A DNA stretch of 64,000 bases from NCBI RefSeq assembly GCF_000724625.1, contig NZ_CP007139.1, positions 3,286,001-3,350,000 on the forward strand. The letters run 5' to 3'. Positions 16,589-24,107 of the stretch are shown one piece after another. Source of the DNA: Fimbriimonas ginsengisoli Gsoil 348 (GTDB lineage: Bacteria > Armatimonadota > Fimbriimonadia > Fimbriimonadales > Fimbriimonadaceae). Below the pieces are notes generated by a model. That model was not told where the DNA came from. It was given only the letters and a program-made list of their open reading frames with translations, and searched no databases. Numbering within the stretch: position 1 is the first letter of the stretch; each line of letters starts with the position of its first letter. A program made the translations under genes and the position numbers.

Positions 16589-17503
16589 ATGCGCTCTAGA
16601 CAATCTGTCGTCGATGCCCTCGACGCACTTTTCAATATTCGCGGTTCTCACCCAGACCCCGCATTCTCTCGCTTCGTTCCCGTAACCTATGACTCCGTCG
16701 GAACGGACTGGCATCGCCGGTTCGAACCCGAGTTCTGCCGTCTCTTCAACGGACTTATGATCGGCGGCGAGATCGAAGTTCGGCGCGTCTTCCTCGTCGT
16801 TTTTCCTTCCGAGGCCGCGCTGGCCCGCGTCTTGAACGAGGCGAAGCCGGGGGATTTCGTTTTTTCGCATCATCCGCTCGATATGCGTTGCGGCGATCCA
16901 CGGGGCGAGTGGGGAAGTGGGTTCCAGCCGATTTCGGTGGACCATCTCGACGCGCTTCAGCACCGGTGGATCTCGTTCTACTCGGTCCATGCGCCAATGG
17001 ATGTAAACCGCCTGATCGGTACCACGGCCGCTCTTGTGGAGGCGCTTGGCGGGCGCTACGTCGGCGGGTTCTACCCATACGGGGACGGATTCGCGGGCGC
17101 GATCTGCGACATCGACCCGATTTCAACGTGCGAGCTGGCCGAGAAGTATGAGGAGCTGCTTGGCATTCCGTATCTCCACGAGGAAGGGCCCCGCCACGAC
17201 CGGATTGAGCGGGTTGCGATCATTCCCGGTTGCGGAGACCACGTCCCGAGCATGCGCGCGGCTGCCGAGATAGGGGCGCAGGCGTACCTCACGGGTGAGG
17301 TCCATTGCCACATCGACAACGACTACGGCCGGTCGAGGATGGCGGAAATGAAGTCGTACATCGCCGAAACCCCGATGTCGCTCCTAGGCGGCTCCCACGC
17401 CGCAACGGAGTTTCTTGTCATGAGAACGCAAATGGCCCCATGGTTCGAGCAGGTGCTCGGACTGGAAACCGTGCTTGTTCCCGAGCAGAAGTGGTGGAGG
17501 TGA
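16589..17503 (+). CDS. NIF3-like dinuclear metal centre protein
   Basis: NIF3/YbgI proteins form a hexameric toroid with a two-metal site; some are annotated GTP cyclohydrolase I type 2, but the cellular role is unclear. I use the ATG at 16589, with GGAGG 10 bases upstream, giving 304 residues; the longer frame from 16460 adds an Arg/Pro-rich tail that looks non-coding. Metal-site candidates are SHHPLDM, YSVHAPMD and the C-terminal TGEVHCHID, in the family order. GGRYVGGFYPYGDG and VAIIPGCGDHVPSMRAA also match. It is convergent with the Uma2 gene across a hairpin array. Confidence 0.85.
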   Translation: MRSRQSVVDALDALFNIRGSHPDPAFSRFVPVTYDSVGTDWHRRFEPEFCRLFNGLMIGGEIEVRRVFLVVFPSEAALARVLNEAKPGDFVFSHHPLDMRCGDPRGEWGSGFQPISVDHLDALQHRWISFYSVHAPMDVNRLIGTTAALVEALGGRYVGGFYPYGDGFAGAICDIDPISTCELAEKYEELLGIPYLHEEGPRHDRIERVAIIPGCGDHVPSMRAAAEIGAQAYLTGEVHCHIDNDYGRSRMAEMKSYIAETPMSLLGGSHAATEFLVMRTQMAPWFEQVLGLETVLVPEQKWWR

Positions 17504-17513
17504 CACCGTGGCC

Positions 17514-17636
17514 CTGGCATCTTGCCAGTGGGCTCCAAGGGCTTCCAGCCCTTGGTCCATTCTCACACGACCGATACGGTCGTAGGGTTCATCGGCTGGG
17601 AGCCGATGCTACTTTCGCACGACCAGGATGGTCGTG
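17514..17636. repeat. Tandem array of five hairpins
   Basis: Five perfect hairpins follow each other within 123 bp: CTGGCA/TGCCAG (17514-17528), CCAAGGGCT/AGCCCTTGG (17535-17555), ACGACC/GGTCGT (17567-17583), CATCGGCT/AGCCGATG (17590-17608) and CACGACC/GGTCGTG (17618-17636). Loops are 3, 3, 5, 3 and 5 bases. The fourth matches the GTAGC-ATCGGC family seen elsewhere in the window. The array fills the gap between the convergent NIF3 and Uma2 genes and probably stops transcription from both sides. Confidence 0.8.
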
Positions 17637-17666
17637 ATACACACGGGCTGGAAGCGCGGTGCCACG

Positions 17667-18242
17667 CTAGCCGGGCATTTCGATGTGATCGTAGATTTCG
17701 GTGAGAGGTAATTCGAGTCCGAGGGAAGGGATGACGAGCGACTGGGATGGTTGGTCGTACTCAGTCATAAGCCATTCGCCGTTCTCTTGGCGGGCGTGGT
17801 GTTCGACCGCGAGCGAGTCTTGTGCAACGATGATATAGGCTTGCAGCGACTCGATCTTTCGGTAGTGCCGGAACTTGTCAACGCGGTCGTATCGGTCGGT
17901 CGAAGGGGACAAAACCTCCACTACGACAATCGGGTTCTCCAAGGTATCGAATGCTTCGTCTAACCACTGGCCCTCGCCGCAGTAAACGACGACGTCGGGA
18001 TAAAGGTATGCGTCCGTTGCGGGAATCCTGACCCGAAGGTCTGAGGACACGACATTACAGTTCCGTCCCTCGAACCGGTTTCCCAAGCGGCGAACAAAAT
18101 TGGCGACGATAAGAGCGTGCCAGCGGCTGACGCCGGACATGGCGTAGACCTCGCCGTTGATCAACTCGTGTTTCTGATCGGCCAACCGCTCGGCCGCCAA
18201 ATAGTCGGCGGGAGAGGTCCAGGTTCGCGACGGCATCGCCAT
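17667..18242 (-). CDS. Uma2 family putative restriction endonuclease (DUF820)
   Basis: Uma2/DUF820 proteins have a PD-(D/E)XK nuclease fold and are abundant in Armatimonadota, cyanobacteria and Chloroflexi, with no established role. From the ATG at 18242 the product is 191 residues; the longer frame adds an unlikely leader. Visible core: DYLAAERLADQKHELINGEVYAMSG, YLYPDVVVYCGEG (catalytic Asp), PIVVVEVLSPSTDRYDRVDKFRHYRKI (catalytic Glu, then Lys), and LQAYIIVAQD. CATAAT 10 bases before the ATG suggests a very short leader. It is divergent from gltB. No methyltransferase accompanies it. Confidence 0.88.
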   Translation of the reverse strand: MAMPSRTWTSPADYLAAERLADQKHELINGEVYAMSGVSRWHALIVANFVRRLGNRFEGRNCNVVSSDLRVRIPATDAYLYPDVVVYCGEGQWLDEAFDTLENPIVVVEVLSPSTDRYDRVDKFRHYRKIESLQAYIIVAQDSLAVEHHARQENGEWLMTEYDQPSQSLVIPSLGLELPLTEIYDHIEMPG

Positions 18243-18287
18243 GACTATCTCTATTATGCGCCCGCGGCTAGGCGGGGAATTAATTAG

Positions 18288-18316
18288 TTGGCGTTTGGCC
18301 AGAAGGTCAGTACAAT
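18288..18316 (+). promoter_or_regulatory. Sigma70-type promoter of glutamate synthase
   Basis: TTGGCG (18288-18293) and TACAAT (18311-18316) are separated by 17 bases, a good vegetative-type promoter. It predicts transcription from about 18323, leaving a leader of about 60 bases before the ATG at 18384. It is the only clear two-element promoter I find here. Confidence 0.65.
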
Positions 18317-18383
18317 AAGGGTTCTCCCTGGGTAAAGGCGCCCCGGCAAATGACCGCAATGAAGCTGGTCGCGAGGCGCTCCT

Positions 18384-21300
18384 ATGTACCCAGTTAACCG
18401 AAACGGTCGAACCGTGCTCGAAGCCGATGCTTGTGGCATCGGACTGCTCGCCACCCGAAAGGGCGTCGCTGAGCGACGCCTCGTTGAAACCGCGCTAGAG
18501 CTAACCACCCGTTTCGACCACCGTGGCGCTCCCGGTCACGGCGCCGGCCTACAGCTCGATATCCCTTGGCCGATGCTGCTGGACCGCTTTGGCCTGCATG
18601 CGAAAGCGATCGCGCAGCGCGACGTCGCCCTCGGGATGTTCTTCCTCCCATTCGAAGCGCCGCTTCGCCGAAGGTGCGTCGAGACCGTCGAGCGCTTGGC
18701 CGCGGTGGCGGGCGCCGACGTGCTTCAGTGGGCTGATGTGCCGGTGAACTCCGCCGCTCTCGACCCGACCAGCTCCGCCCTGCGAACCCTACCGATCGTC
18801 CGGCAAGCGCTTTTCCGTCGTCCCGAGGGGATGAGCGAGGACGGGTGGTTTGCATGTCGATACCTGCTTCGCCTGGCGCTCGACCGAGTGCTCGGCCAGA
18901 TCGCGGGAGACGAGTTTTCCGTCGTTTCGCTCTCCAACCGCACCGTCGTTTATAAAGGCTTGGCGGAGCTTTCGCGAATCGCGGAGCTGTATCCGGACCT
19001 CCGCGACCCGCACTTCGCATCCCGCTACGTCGTCTTCCACAGCCGCTACTGCACCAACACCACGACGGCTTGGCGGCGGGCGCAGCCGTTCTGGGCGGTC
19101 GCTCACAATGGCGAGATCGCAACGATCCAGGGGAACGTCGCTTGGATGAACGCGATCGGCCGAGATCTGATCCGCAACTTGGTCGACCGGAACCCGAGCC
19201 TGTCGCGAATCGCGGCCGAGGTGAGCTCGATCGTCTGTTCCGGCGGGTCCGACACCGCGAACCTTGACGACATGATGATTGCCCTCATGGCGGGTGGAAT
19301 GTCGTTCCCGCAGGCGGTGCTCGCCCTCTTGCCTCCGGCGACTTCGACGCTGGCCGAGGACGATCCTCTCCATCCGTTCGCCCGCGCCGCTTCGGTTTAC
19401 CTTGGAGCTTGCGACGGCCCGGCGGCGCTCGTAGGGTGTGACGGGGACCACGCCGTTGCCCATCTGGATCGAAACGGCCTTCGCCCGCTGTGGGTGCAGA
19501 CATCGCGCGATTACGTAATGGCGGTGAGCGAGCTCACCGGCACGCTCGATCTTGGCGACGTAGAGACGCAGCGGGTGATGGGGCCGGGAGACACCGTGGT
19601 CGTGGAATTGACCTCGGGTCGGGTTCTCTTCGATGAGGCGGTTCGAGCCGAGGTGGCTCGCCATCCCTTTCCGTCCCCGCAAACCCGGATCGTAGAGGGG
19701 GCGAGCGCTCCGGCTACATCGGAGGTCGGTGGCCTCACGCAATTGCAGCGCGCCTTCGGTATGACTCGAGAGGACGTCGACGTTCTCGTGAAGCCGCTCG
19801 CCGAAACCGGTAAGCCGGCGATCGGCTCGATGGGGGACGACACTTCACCCGCGGCAATGCTCGATGCCTTGCCGCGCCGGATGGAAGACCACTTCGCGCT
19901 CCGCTTCGCACAGGAGACCAGCCCACCGATCGATCCGATCCGAGATGCGTGGGTGTTCGATTCGACGGTGGCGCTCGGTGACCGTAGCGGTCTTTGGTCG
20001 GTTGCGACCGGTCCCGTCTACGCATTCCCTCACCGCGTTCTCTCCAACGGCGAGCTTGGATGGTTGAAATCCCAGAAGGCGGTTCGCGAAGTTTCGCTGC
20101 TTTTCCCGATCGTGAGCGGCGACGAAACCGCCAACGCCGCCGCGCTCGAAGAGGCGATCGAGATGGTTGTCGAACAGGCGCTCGCGATGGCGGACGAGCC
20201 GGGTGTTCTCGTGCTCACGGACCGCTATCCGACCGCCGAGCAAGCGGCGATACCGCCGATCCGGGTCGTCAGCCTTCTGCACCGGCGGTTGGTGGAACTG
20301 GGGATGCGCAATCGCGTCGGCCTCATTGCGGACGTCGGTGTGTGGGATATCCATCATTGCGCGCTCCTTATCACCCTTGGCGCAGACGCCGTCACGCCCT
20401 GGCTGGGTTTGGCGACCGCGGGCGAGGGAACCGACAAATATTTGAAAGGGGTTCGCTCCGGCCTCGTCGAGGCGATGTCCATGATGGGCGTTACTCCCGC
20501 TTCGGCCTATTGCGGCGCCGGTTTGGTTGAGGCGGTCGGCTTGAGCGAGGGGCTCATGCGCGCCGAGTTTCCGGGTGTTCCGGTTCACTTGGGCGGCATC
20601 GGCCGCGACGTTTTGGATCGCGAGTGGCTGGCATTCCACTCGGCGGCATTCTTTGGCGACTCCGAGTTGCCGGATGCCGGTGAGTTCCGCCATTCAAAGG
20701 AAGGACGTCGGCACGCGAACAACGCCGAAGTGGTTCGATCCCTGCAGCTATCGAGCGGTTACGCCAAGAAGATCCACGGCAGCGCACCGGGTTCGCGAGA
20801 GGCGTTCGACGATTATAAGGATTTGGTCAATGGGCGCGAGCCGGTCACCGTGCTCGATCTGCTCCAGGTGCGAAAGGGGGAGGCGATTCCGATCGACGAA
20901 GTCGAATCGGAAGCCGAAATCCTGTGGCGCTTTATGGCGCCGGGCATGAGCGAAGGGGCTCTCTCCGAGCCGGCGCACCGTACGGTGGCAAAGGCGTTCA
21001 ACGTTCTCCATCGCTATTGCCGCATCAAGCTCGGCGGCCCCCGGCCGGGGATCGGCCCCGTGGCGAACAGTGGCGAGGGCGGATTCGACAAGGCGCGCAT
21101 CGGAAGGCGGGACGGGAACCGTTCGGTGCAGTATGCCGGTGGCCGCTTTACGATCACCCCGATGACCGCGGCTCGGGCGGCGGAGGCGGAGGTCAAATTC
21201 GCTCAAGGCGCCAAGCCCGGTAAGGGTGGCCAGCTTCCGGGCAAGAAGGTCTCGGTTAAGGTGGCCCACCAAAGAGGCTGTGAGCCCGGGTACGAGCTCG

Positions 21301-22847
21301 TTTCGCCGCCGATCAACCACAACCTCTATTCCATCGAGGACGTGAAGCTGATGATCGAAAGCTGGCGGCACCTCAATCCCTCCGTCAACTGCGCTTTGAA
21401 ATACGTTGCGACCCATGGCGTGGAGATGGTAGCGGCGGGCGGCGTAAATGCGGGCGCGAACCGGCTCCACCTGAGCGACGGCTGCGGCGGAACCGGCGCC
21501 GCCAAGCGGGTCGATCAGAAGCATGCAGGCGTGCCGCTGGCCGCCGTGCTGCCCACGGTTCACGACCTTCTGGTAGAAGAAGACGTCCGCCACCTGGTCG
21601 AGCTCTCCGTCGACGGCGGAGTGCAGACGGGTACTCAGGCGCTGAAGCTTTTCCTTCTTGGCGCGGACCGGGTCGGTTTTGGAACCTCCCTGCTGATCTC
21701 GATCGGTTGCTCGATGCTCCGAAAGTGCCACTTAAGCGGTCCGGACCCGGCCGACCCGACCGGGAAGCGGCGTCTTGGCTGCACTCCCGGAATCGCCACT
21801 CAGGACCCTCAGTGGATTGCCCGCTTTGCGGGGGACTGGCGGCACATCGTCCGGATGCTCCGATTTGTGGCGCAAGAGATCCGCGAGTCGCTTGCCGCGA
21901 TGGGCGTTCGATCCGTGGCCGAGGTGATTGGCCGGCGGGATCTGCTGGAGCGCAAGCCGGGGCTCACCGGCAAAGCCGCCATGCTCGACCTAACGTCGAT
22001 CCTCTCCGCGCCGCATGGCTTCAGTCAAGCACGCGATCTCGCCGCACAGAGCAAGGCGCATATGCCGGCGCTCCGTGGGGAAGAGCTCGAGGCCGCCGAC
22101 CGGGCGATGTCGGGCGAGACGGTAACCATTATCGAGCGGCTTACGAACGAGAGCCGCTGCGTAGGCGTCGGGGCGGCGGGCAAGGTCGCTCGTCGCTTCG
22201 GCGATTTGGGGCTGCCAGAAGGCGGGCTCCATTTCGTACACACCGGGGCCGCCGGCCACTTCTATGCGGCCTATTCGGTGGAGGGTTTGGAGTTCCGCCT
22301 GCAGGGCGTGGTCGCCGACTCGTGCTTCACCGCCGCCTATGGCGGTCTGCTTGCCGTGACTCCGGCGGACGGGCAGTCGGGCAGGTCGCTGGTCGGCAAT
22401 GCATTCGGCTACGGAGCCCGTGGCGGACGAGCCTATATCGCCGGCCGCGGCGGCAACCGGTTTGGAATCTGCCTCCGCAAGAGCCACGAGGGAACCGGCC
22501 CGCGCGTGGTCGTGGAAGGGGTCGAAGCGAACGCGTTCCAGTACATGACCGGCGGGGTGGCGCTGGTCCTCGGACCCACCGGTCCCAACCTTGGCTCGGG
22601 CATGACCGGCGGCCGCGTTTTCTTGCTCGACGCCGACATGGCCTCGCTGAACTCGGACTACGTGGGCGCGGTTTCTCTCGACGAGGGAGAGTCGCGGCTG
22701 GTCCGCGAAATGCTCCGCGAGCATGTGGAACACACCGAAAGCCAGATCGGCCGCCAACTTCTAGAGTCGTTCGACGCCTCTCGTTTCGTCCGAGTGTCGA
22801 CGGTAGTCAAACCGGAACTGGTGCCGGAGTTGGTCAGCGTCGTCTAG
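18384..22847 (+). CDS. gltB: Glutamate synthase large subunit (ferredoxin- or NAD(P)H-dependent)
   Basis: A 1487-residue enzyme expected to make two glutamates from glutamine and 2-oxoglutarate. The N-terminal Ntn amidotransferase domain should be exposed by cleavage before Cys17 (EADACGIGLLA); FDHRGAPGHGAGLQLDIPW and AHNGEIATIQGN follow as expected. The FMN synthase domain includes KVSVKVAHQRGCEPGYELVSPP, LHLSDGCGGTGAAKR and DGGVQTG, and the C-terminal GXGXG helix domain includes NAFGYGARGGRAYIAGRGGNRFGICLR. The 3Fe-4S loop has Cys1109, Cys1115 and Cys1133: the last spacing is 17 residues instead of the canonical 4, a 13-residue insertion. No gltD is adjacent, so the electron donor may be ferredoxin or a distant small subunit. 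Confidence 0.93.
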   Translation: MYPVNRNGRTVLEADACGIGLLATRKGVAERRLVETALELTTRFDHRGAPGHGAGLQLDIPWPMLLDRFGLHAKAIAQRDVALGMFFLPFEAPLRRRCVETVERLAAVAGADVLQWADVPVNSAALDPTSSALRTLPIVRQALFRRPEGMSEDGWFACRYLLRLALDRVLGQIAGDEFSVVSLSNRTVVYKGLAELSRIAELYPDLRDPHFASRYVVFHSRYCTNTTTAWRRAQPFWAVAHNGEIATIQGNVAWMNAIGRDLIRNLVDRNPSLSRIAAEVSSIVCSGGSDTANLDDMMIALMAGGMSFPQAVLALLPPATSTLAEDDPLHPFARAASVYLGACDGPAALVGCDGDHAVAHLDRNGLRPLWVQTSRDYVMAVSELTGTLDLGDVETQRVMGPGDTVVVELTSGRVLFDEAVRAEVARHPFPSPQTRIVEGASAPATSEVGGLTQLQRAFGMTREDVDVLVKPLAETGKPAIGSMGDDTSPAAMLDALPRRMEDHFALRFAQETSPPIDPIRDAWVFDSTVALGDRSGLWSVATGPVYAFPHRVLSNGELGWLKSQKAVREVSLLFPIVSGDETANAAALEEAIEMVVEQALAMADEPGVLVLTDRYPTAEQAAIPPIRVVSLLHRRLVELGMRNRVGLIADVGVWDIHHCALLITLGADAVTPWLGLATAGEGTDKYLKGVRSGLVEAMSMMGVTPASAYCGAGLVEAVGLSEGLMRAEFPGVPVHLGGIGRDVLDREWLAFHSAAFFGDSELPDAGEFRHSKEGRRHANNAEVVRSLQLSSGYAKKIHGSAPGSREAFDDYKDLVNGREPVTVLDLLQVRKGEAIPIDEVESEAEILWRFMAPGMSEGALSEPAHRTVAKAFNVLHRYCRIKLGGPRPGIGPVANSGEGGFDKARIGRRDGNRSVQYAGGRFTITPMTAARAAEAEVKFAQGAKPGKGGQLPGKKVSVKVAHQRGCEPGYELVSPPINHNLYSIEDVKLMIESWRHLNPSVNCALKYVATHGVEMVAAGGVNAGANRLHLSDGCGGTGAAKRVDQKHAGVPLAAVLPTVHDLLVEEDVRHLVELSVDGGVQTGTQALKLFLLGADRVGFGTSLLISIGCSMLRKCHLSGPDPADPTGKRRLGCTPGIATQDPQWIARFAGDWRHIVRMLRFVAQEIRESLAAMGVRSVAEVIGRRDLLERKPGLTGKAAMLDLTSILSAPHGFSQARDLAAQSKAHMPALRGEELEAADRAMSGETVTIIERLTNESRCVGVGAAGKVARRFGDLGLPEGGLHFVHTGAAGHFYAAYSVEGLEFRLQGVVADSCFTAAYGGLLAVTPADGQSGRSLVGNAFGYGARGGRAYIAGRGGNRFGICLRKSHEGTGPRVVVEGVEANAFQYMTGGVALVLGPTGPNLGSGMTGGRVFLLDADMASLNSDYVGAVSLDEGESRLVREMLREHVEHTESQIGRQLLESFDASRFVRVSTVVKPELVPELVSVV

Positions 22848-22853
22848 CTTCCG

Positions 22854-22909
22854 GATTTCTCCACCCCCATCCCCCTCCTCATCGCACGGACTTCGACGAG
22901 GAGGGGGCT
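22854..22909. repeat. 56-bp terminator-like repeat, copy 1
   Basis: This unit contains CCCCCTCCTC (22871-22880) and its reverse complement at 22898-22907, separated by a 17-base loop. It lies between the convergent gltB and GGDEF genes. A near-identical unit, differing at a handful of positions mostly in the loop, occurs at 43480-43535, also between convergent genes. It is probably a dispersed bidirectional terminator. Confidence 0.8.
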
Positions 22910-23814
22910 TATGGAATGGTCGCGGCTTCGAAGATTCGGATCTGGTTCTTACCCGCTCGCTTCGCCGCGTAAAGCGCTACGTCGGCGGCGTCTAGCGCCT
23001 CCGAGGCCGAATGCCGCCCGCTGGCTAACATTAGGCCGGCGCTGAAGCGAATCTCCCTGGCCTGCAGGCTCGACATCGCGCCCTGTAGGCGCGTGGCCAC
23101 CTCGGTGGGCGTCGCCTTCCAAAACAGGGCGAGAAACTCGTCGCCGCCCCACCGCGCCACCCAATCGTTCGGCCCCATCTCGGCCCTTAACGTGCGGGCG
23201 AGACCTATCAGGCTCTCGTCCCCTCCCGCGTGTCCAAAGGCCGTATTGGTTTCCTTCAAATCGTCGAGGTCGATGACGGCGAGGGTGAATTCCGCGCCCG
23301 CGCCCCTAGCTGCGAGGAGATCGCTCTCGAGGCGGTCGGTTGCGAAACGGCGGTTGTGGACCCCGGTAAGGGCATCGGTGGTGGACACTTTCGCCAGCTC
23401 CGCCACCGATTCATCCAGGTGGGTGACTACCTTGTGGGTGAGAGCCATCAGCCGCCCCATCTCGTCCGGAAACTCGGTCGGGAGCTCCGTGATCCGGCCG
23501 TGCCGGTCGTACTCCTGGAGGAAGCGCAGCATTTGCCGCATCGGCGCCAGAAGCGCCCAGATCATCCAGACGGTGAGCACGATGGAAGCGACCCGCTCGC
23601 CTAAGATCAGTCCGCGGACTACGCGCACGTCGAGGTCGGGGTCCCAAACTTTGAAGAAGGCAGAGCTCAATAGAGCATGGGTTCCCACGATGGCCACCAA
23701 GAGGAGCTTGGTGGTAAAGCTGCTCTTTCGCCAGACTTTGGATAGAAACCGGTAAAGGCCCAATTCTGTAGATGTTGGCGCAGGAATGGAGGCGATAGTA
23801 TTTGGATCGGTCAT
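22909..23814 (-). CDS. Membrane-bound GGDEF diguanylate cyclase
   Basis: A 301-residue protein predicted to make cyclic di-GMP. Two hydrophobic helices (about 36-56 and 72-92) form a short membrane sensor with almost no loop between them. A HAMP-like linker (MRQMLRFLQEYDRHGRITELPTEFPDEMGRL) follows, and then the GGDEF domain with DALTGVHNRRF, VIDLDDLKETN (metal Asp) and an intact RWGGDEFLALF active site. The position five residues before GGDEF lacks the RxxD inhibitory site, so product inhibition is not expected. Its start is divergent from tRNA-Tyr. Confidence 0.92.
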   Translation of the reverse strand: MTDPNTIASIPAPTSTELGLYRFLSKVWRKSSFTTKLLLVAIVGTHALLSSAFFKVWDPDLDVRVVRGLILGERVASIVLTVWMIWALLAPMRQMLRFLQEYDRHGRITELPTEFPDEMGRLMALTHKVVTHLDESVAELAKVSTTDALTGVHNRRFATDRLESDLLAARGAGAEFTLAVIDLDDLKETNTAFGHAGGDESLIGLARTLRAEMGPNDWVARWGGDEFLALFWKATPTEVATRLQGAMSSLQAREIRFSAGLMLASGRHSASEALDAADVALYAAKRAGKNQIRIFEAATIP

Positions 23815-23841
23815 CGGGCAGCAATCCAGAGACCCAGTGGG

Positions 23842-23847
23842 TATAAT
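23842..23847 (+). promoter_or_regulatory. -10 element for the tRNA-Tyr/tRNA-Thr unit
   Basis: A perfect TATAAT lies 18 bases before the 5' end of tRNA-Tyr. No matching -35 is obvious. Its position suits a promoter for the two-tRNA transcript. Confidence 0.6.
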
Positions 23848-23865
23848 TCTGGACTGTTCGCATAT

Positions 23866-23951
23866 GGGTGGATGCCCGAGTGGCCAATGGGAACAGACTG
23901 TAAATCTGTCGGCGAGAGCCTACGTAGGTTCGAATCCTACTCCACCCACCA
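23866..23951 (+). tRNA. tRNA-Tyr (GTA anticodon)
   Basis: The 7-bp acceptor stem GGGTGGA pairs with TCCACCC. The anticodon arm is CAGACTGTAAATCTG with anticodon GTA, there is a long class II variable arm typical of bacterial tRNA-Tyr, and the T arm is GTAGGTTCGAATCCTAC. Discriminator A and an encoded CCA end follow. It is transcribed with the tRNA-Thr 3 bp downstream. Confidence 0.96.
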
Positions 23952-23954
23952 TAA

Positions 23955-24029
23955 GCCTTCGTAGCTCAGCGGCAGAGCACTTCTTTGGTAAAGAAGAGGT
24001 CACGGGTTCGATTCTCGTCGAAGGCTCCA
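23955..24029 (+). tRNA. tRNA-Thr (GGT anticodon)
   Basis: The acceptor stem GCCTTCG pairs with CGAAGGC. The D arm contains GCTCAGCGGCAGAGC, the anticodon arm is CTTCTTTGGTAAAGAAG with loop TTGGTAA and anticodon GGT, and the T arm holds GGTTCGATTC. Discriminator T and an encoded CCA follow. It lies directly after tRNA-Tyr. Confidence 0.95.
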
Positions 24030-24042
24030 CTTTTGAATCTAA

Positions 24043-24076
24043 AACGCAGCCGCCGGCAAGAGCCGGCGGCTGCGTT
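24043..24076. terminator. Bidirectional intrinsic terminator after the tRNAs
   Basis: A perfect 15-bp stem (24043-24057 with 24062-24076) with loop AAGA lies between the tRNA unit and the convergent GH5 gene. T-rich tracts on both sides (TTAATTTAC on the plus strand, TTAGATTCAAAA on the minus strand) suit termination in either direction. Confidence 0.9.
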
Positions 24077-24107
24077 AATTTACTTAGGTTGCGTAGGGGG
24101 CGTTAAG

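Noticed and set aside
17667-18242. Uma2 gene as part of a restriction-modification or toxin-antitoxin system
   Set aside because: No methyltransferase or antitoxin-like gene is adjacent; the neighbours are NIF3 and glutamate synthase.
18394-22757. Several long open frames antisense to gltB (for example 18789-19742, 20748-21731 and 21990-22757 on the minus strand)
   Set aside because: They lie entirely inside a well-supported gene, are rich in Arg/Pro/His shadow sequence and match no family.
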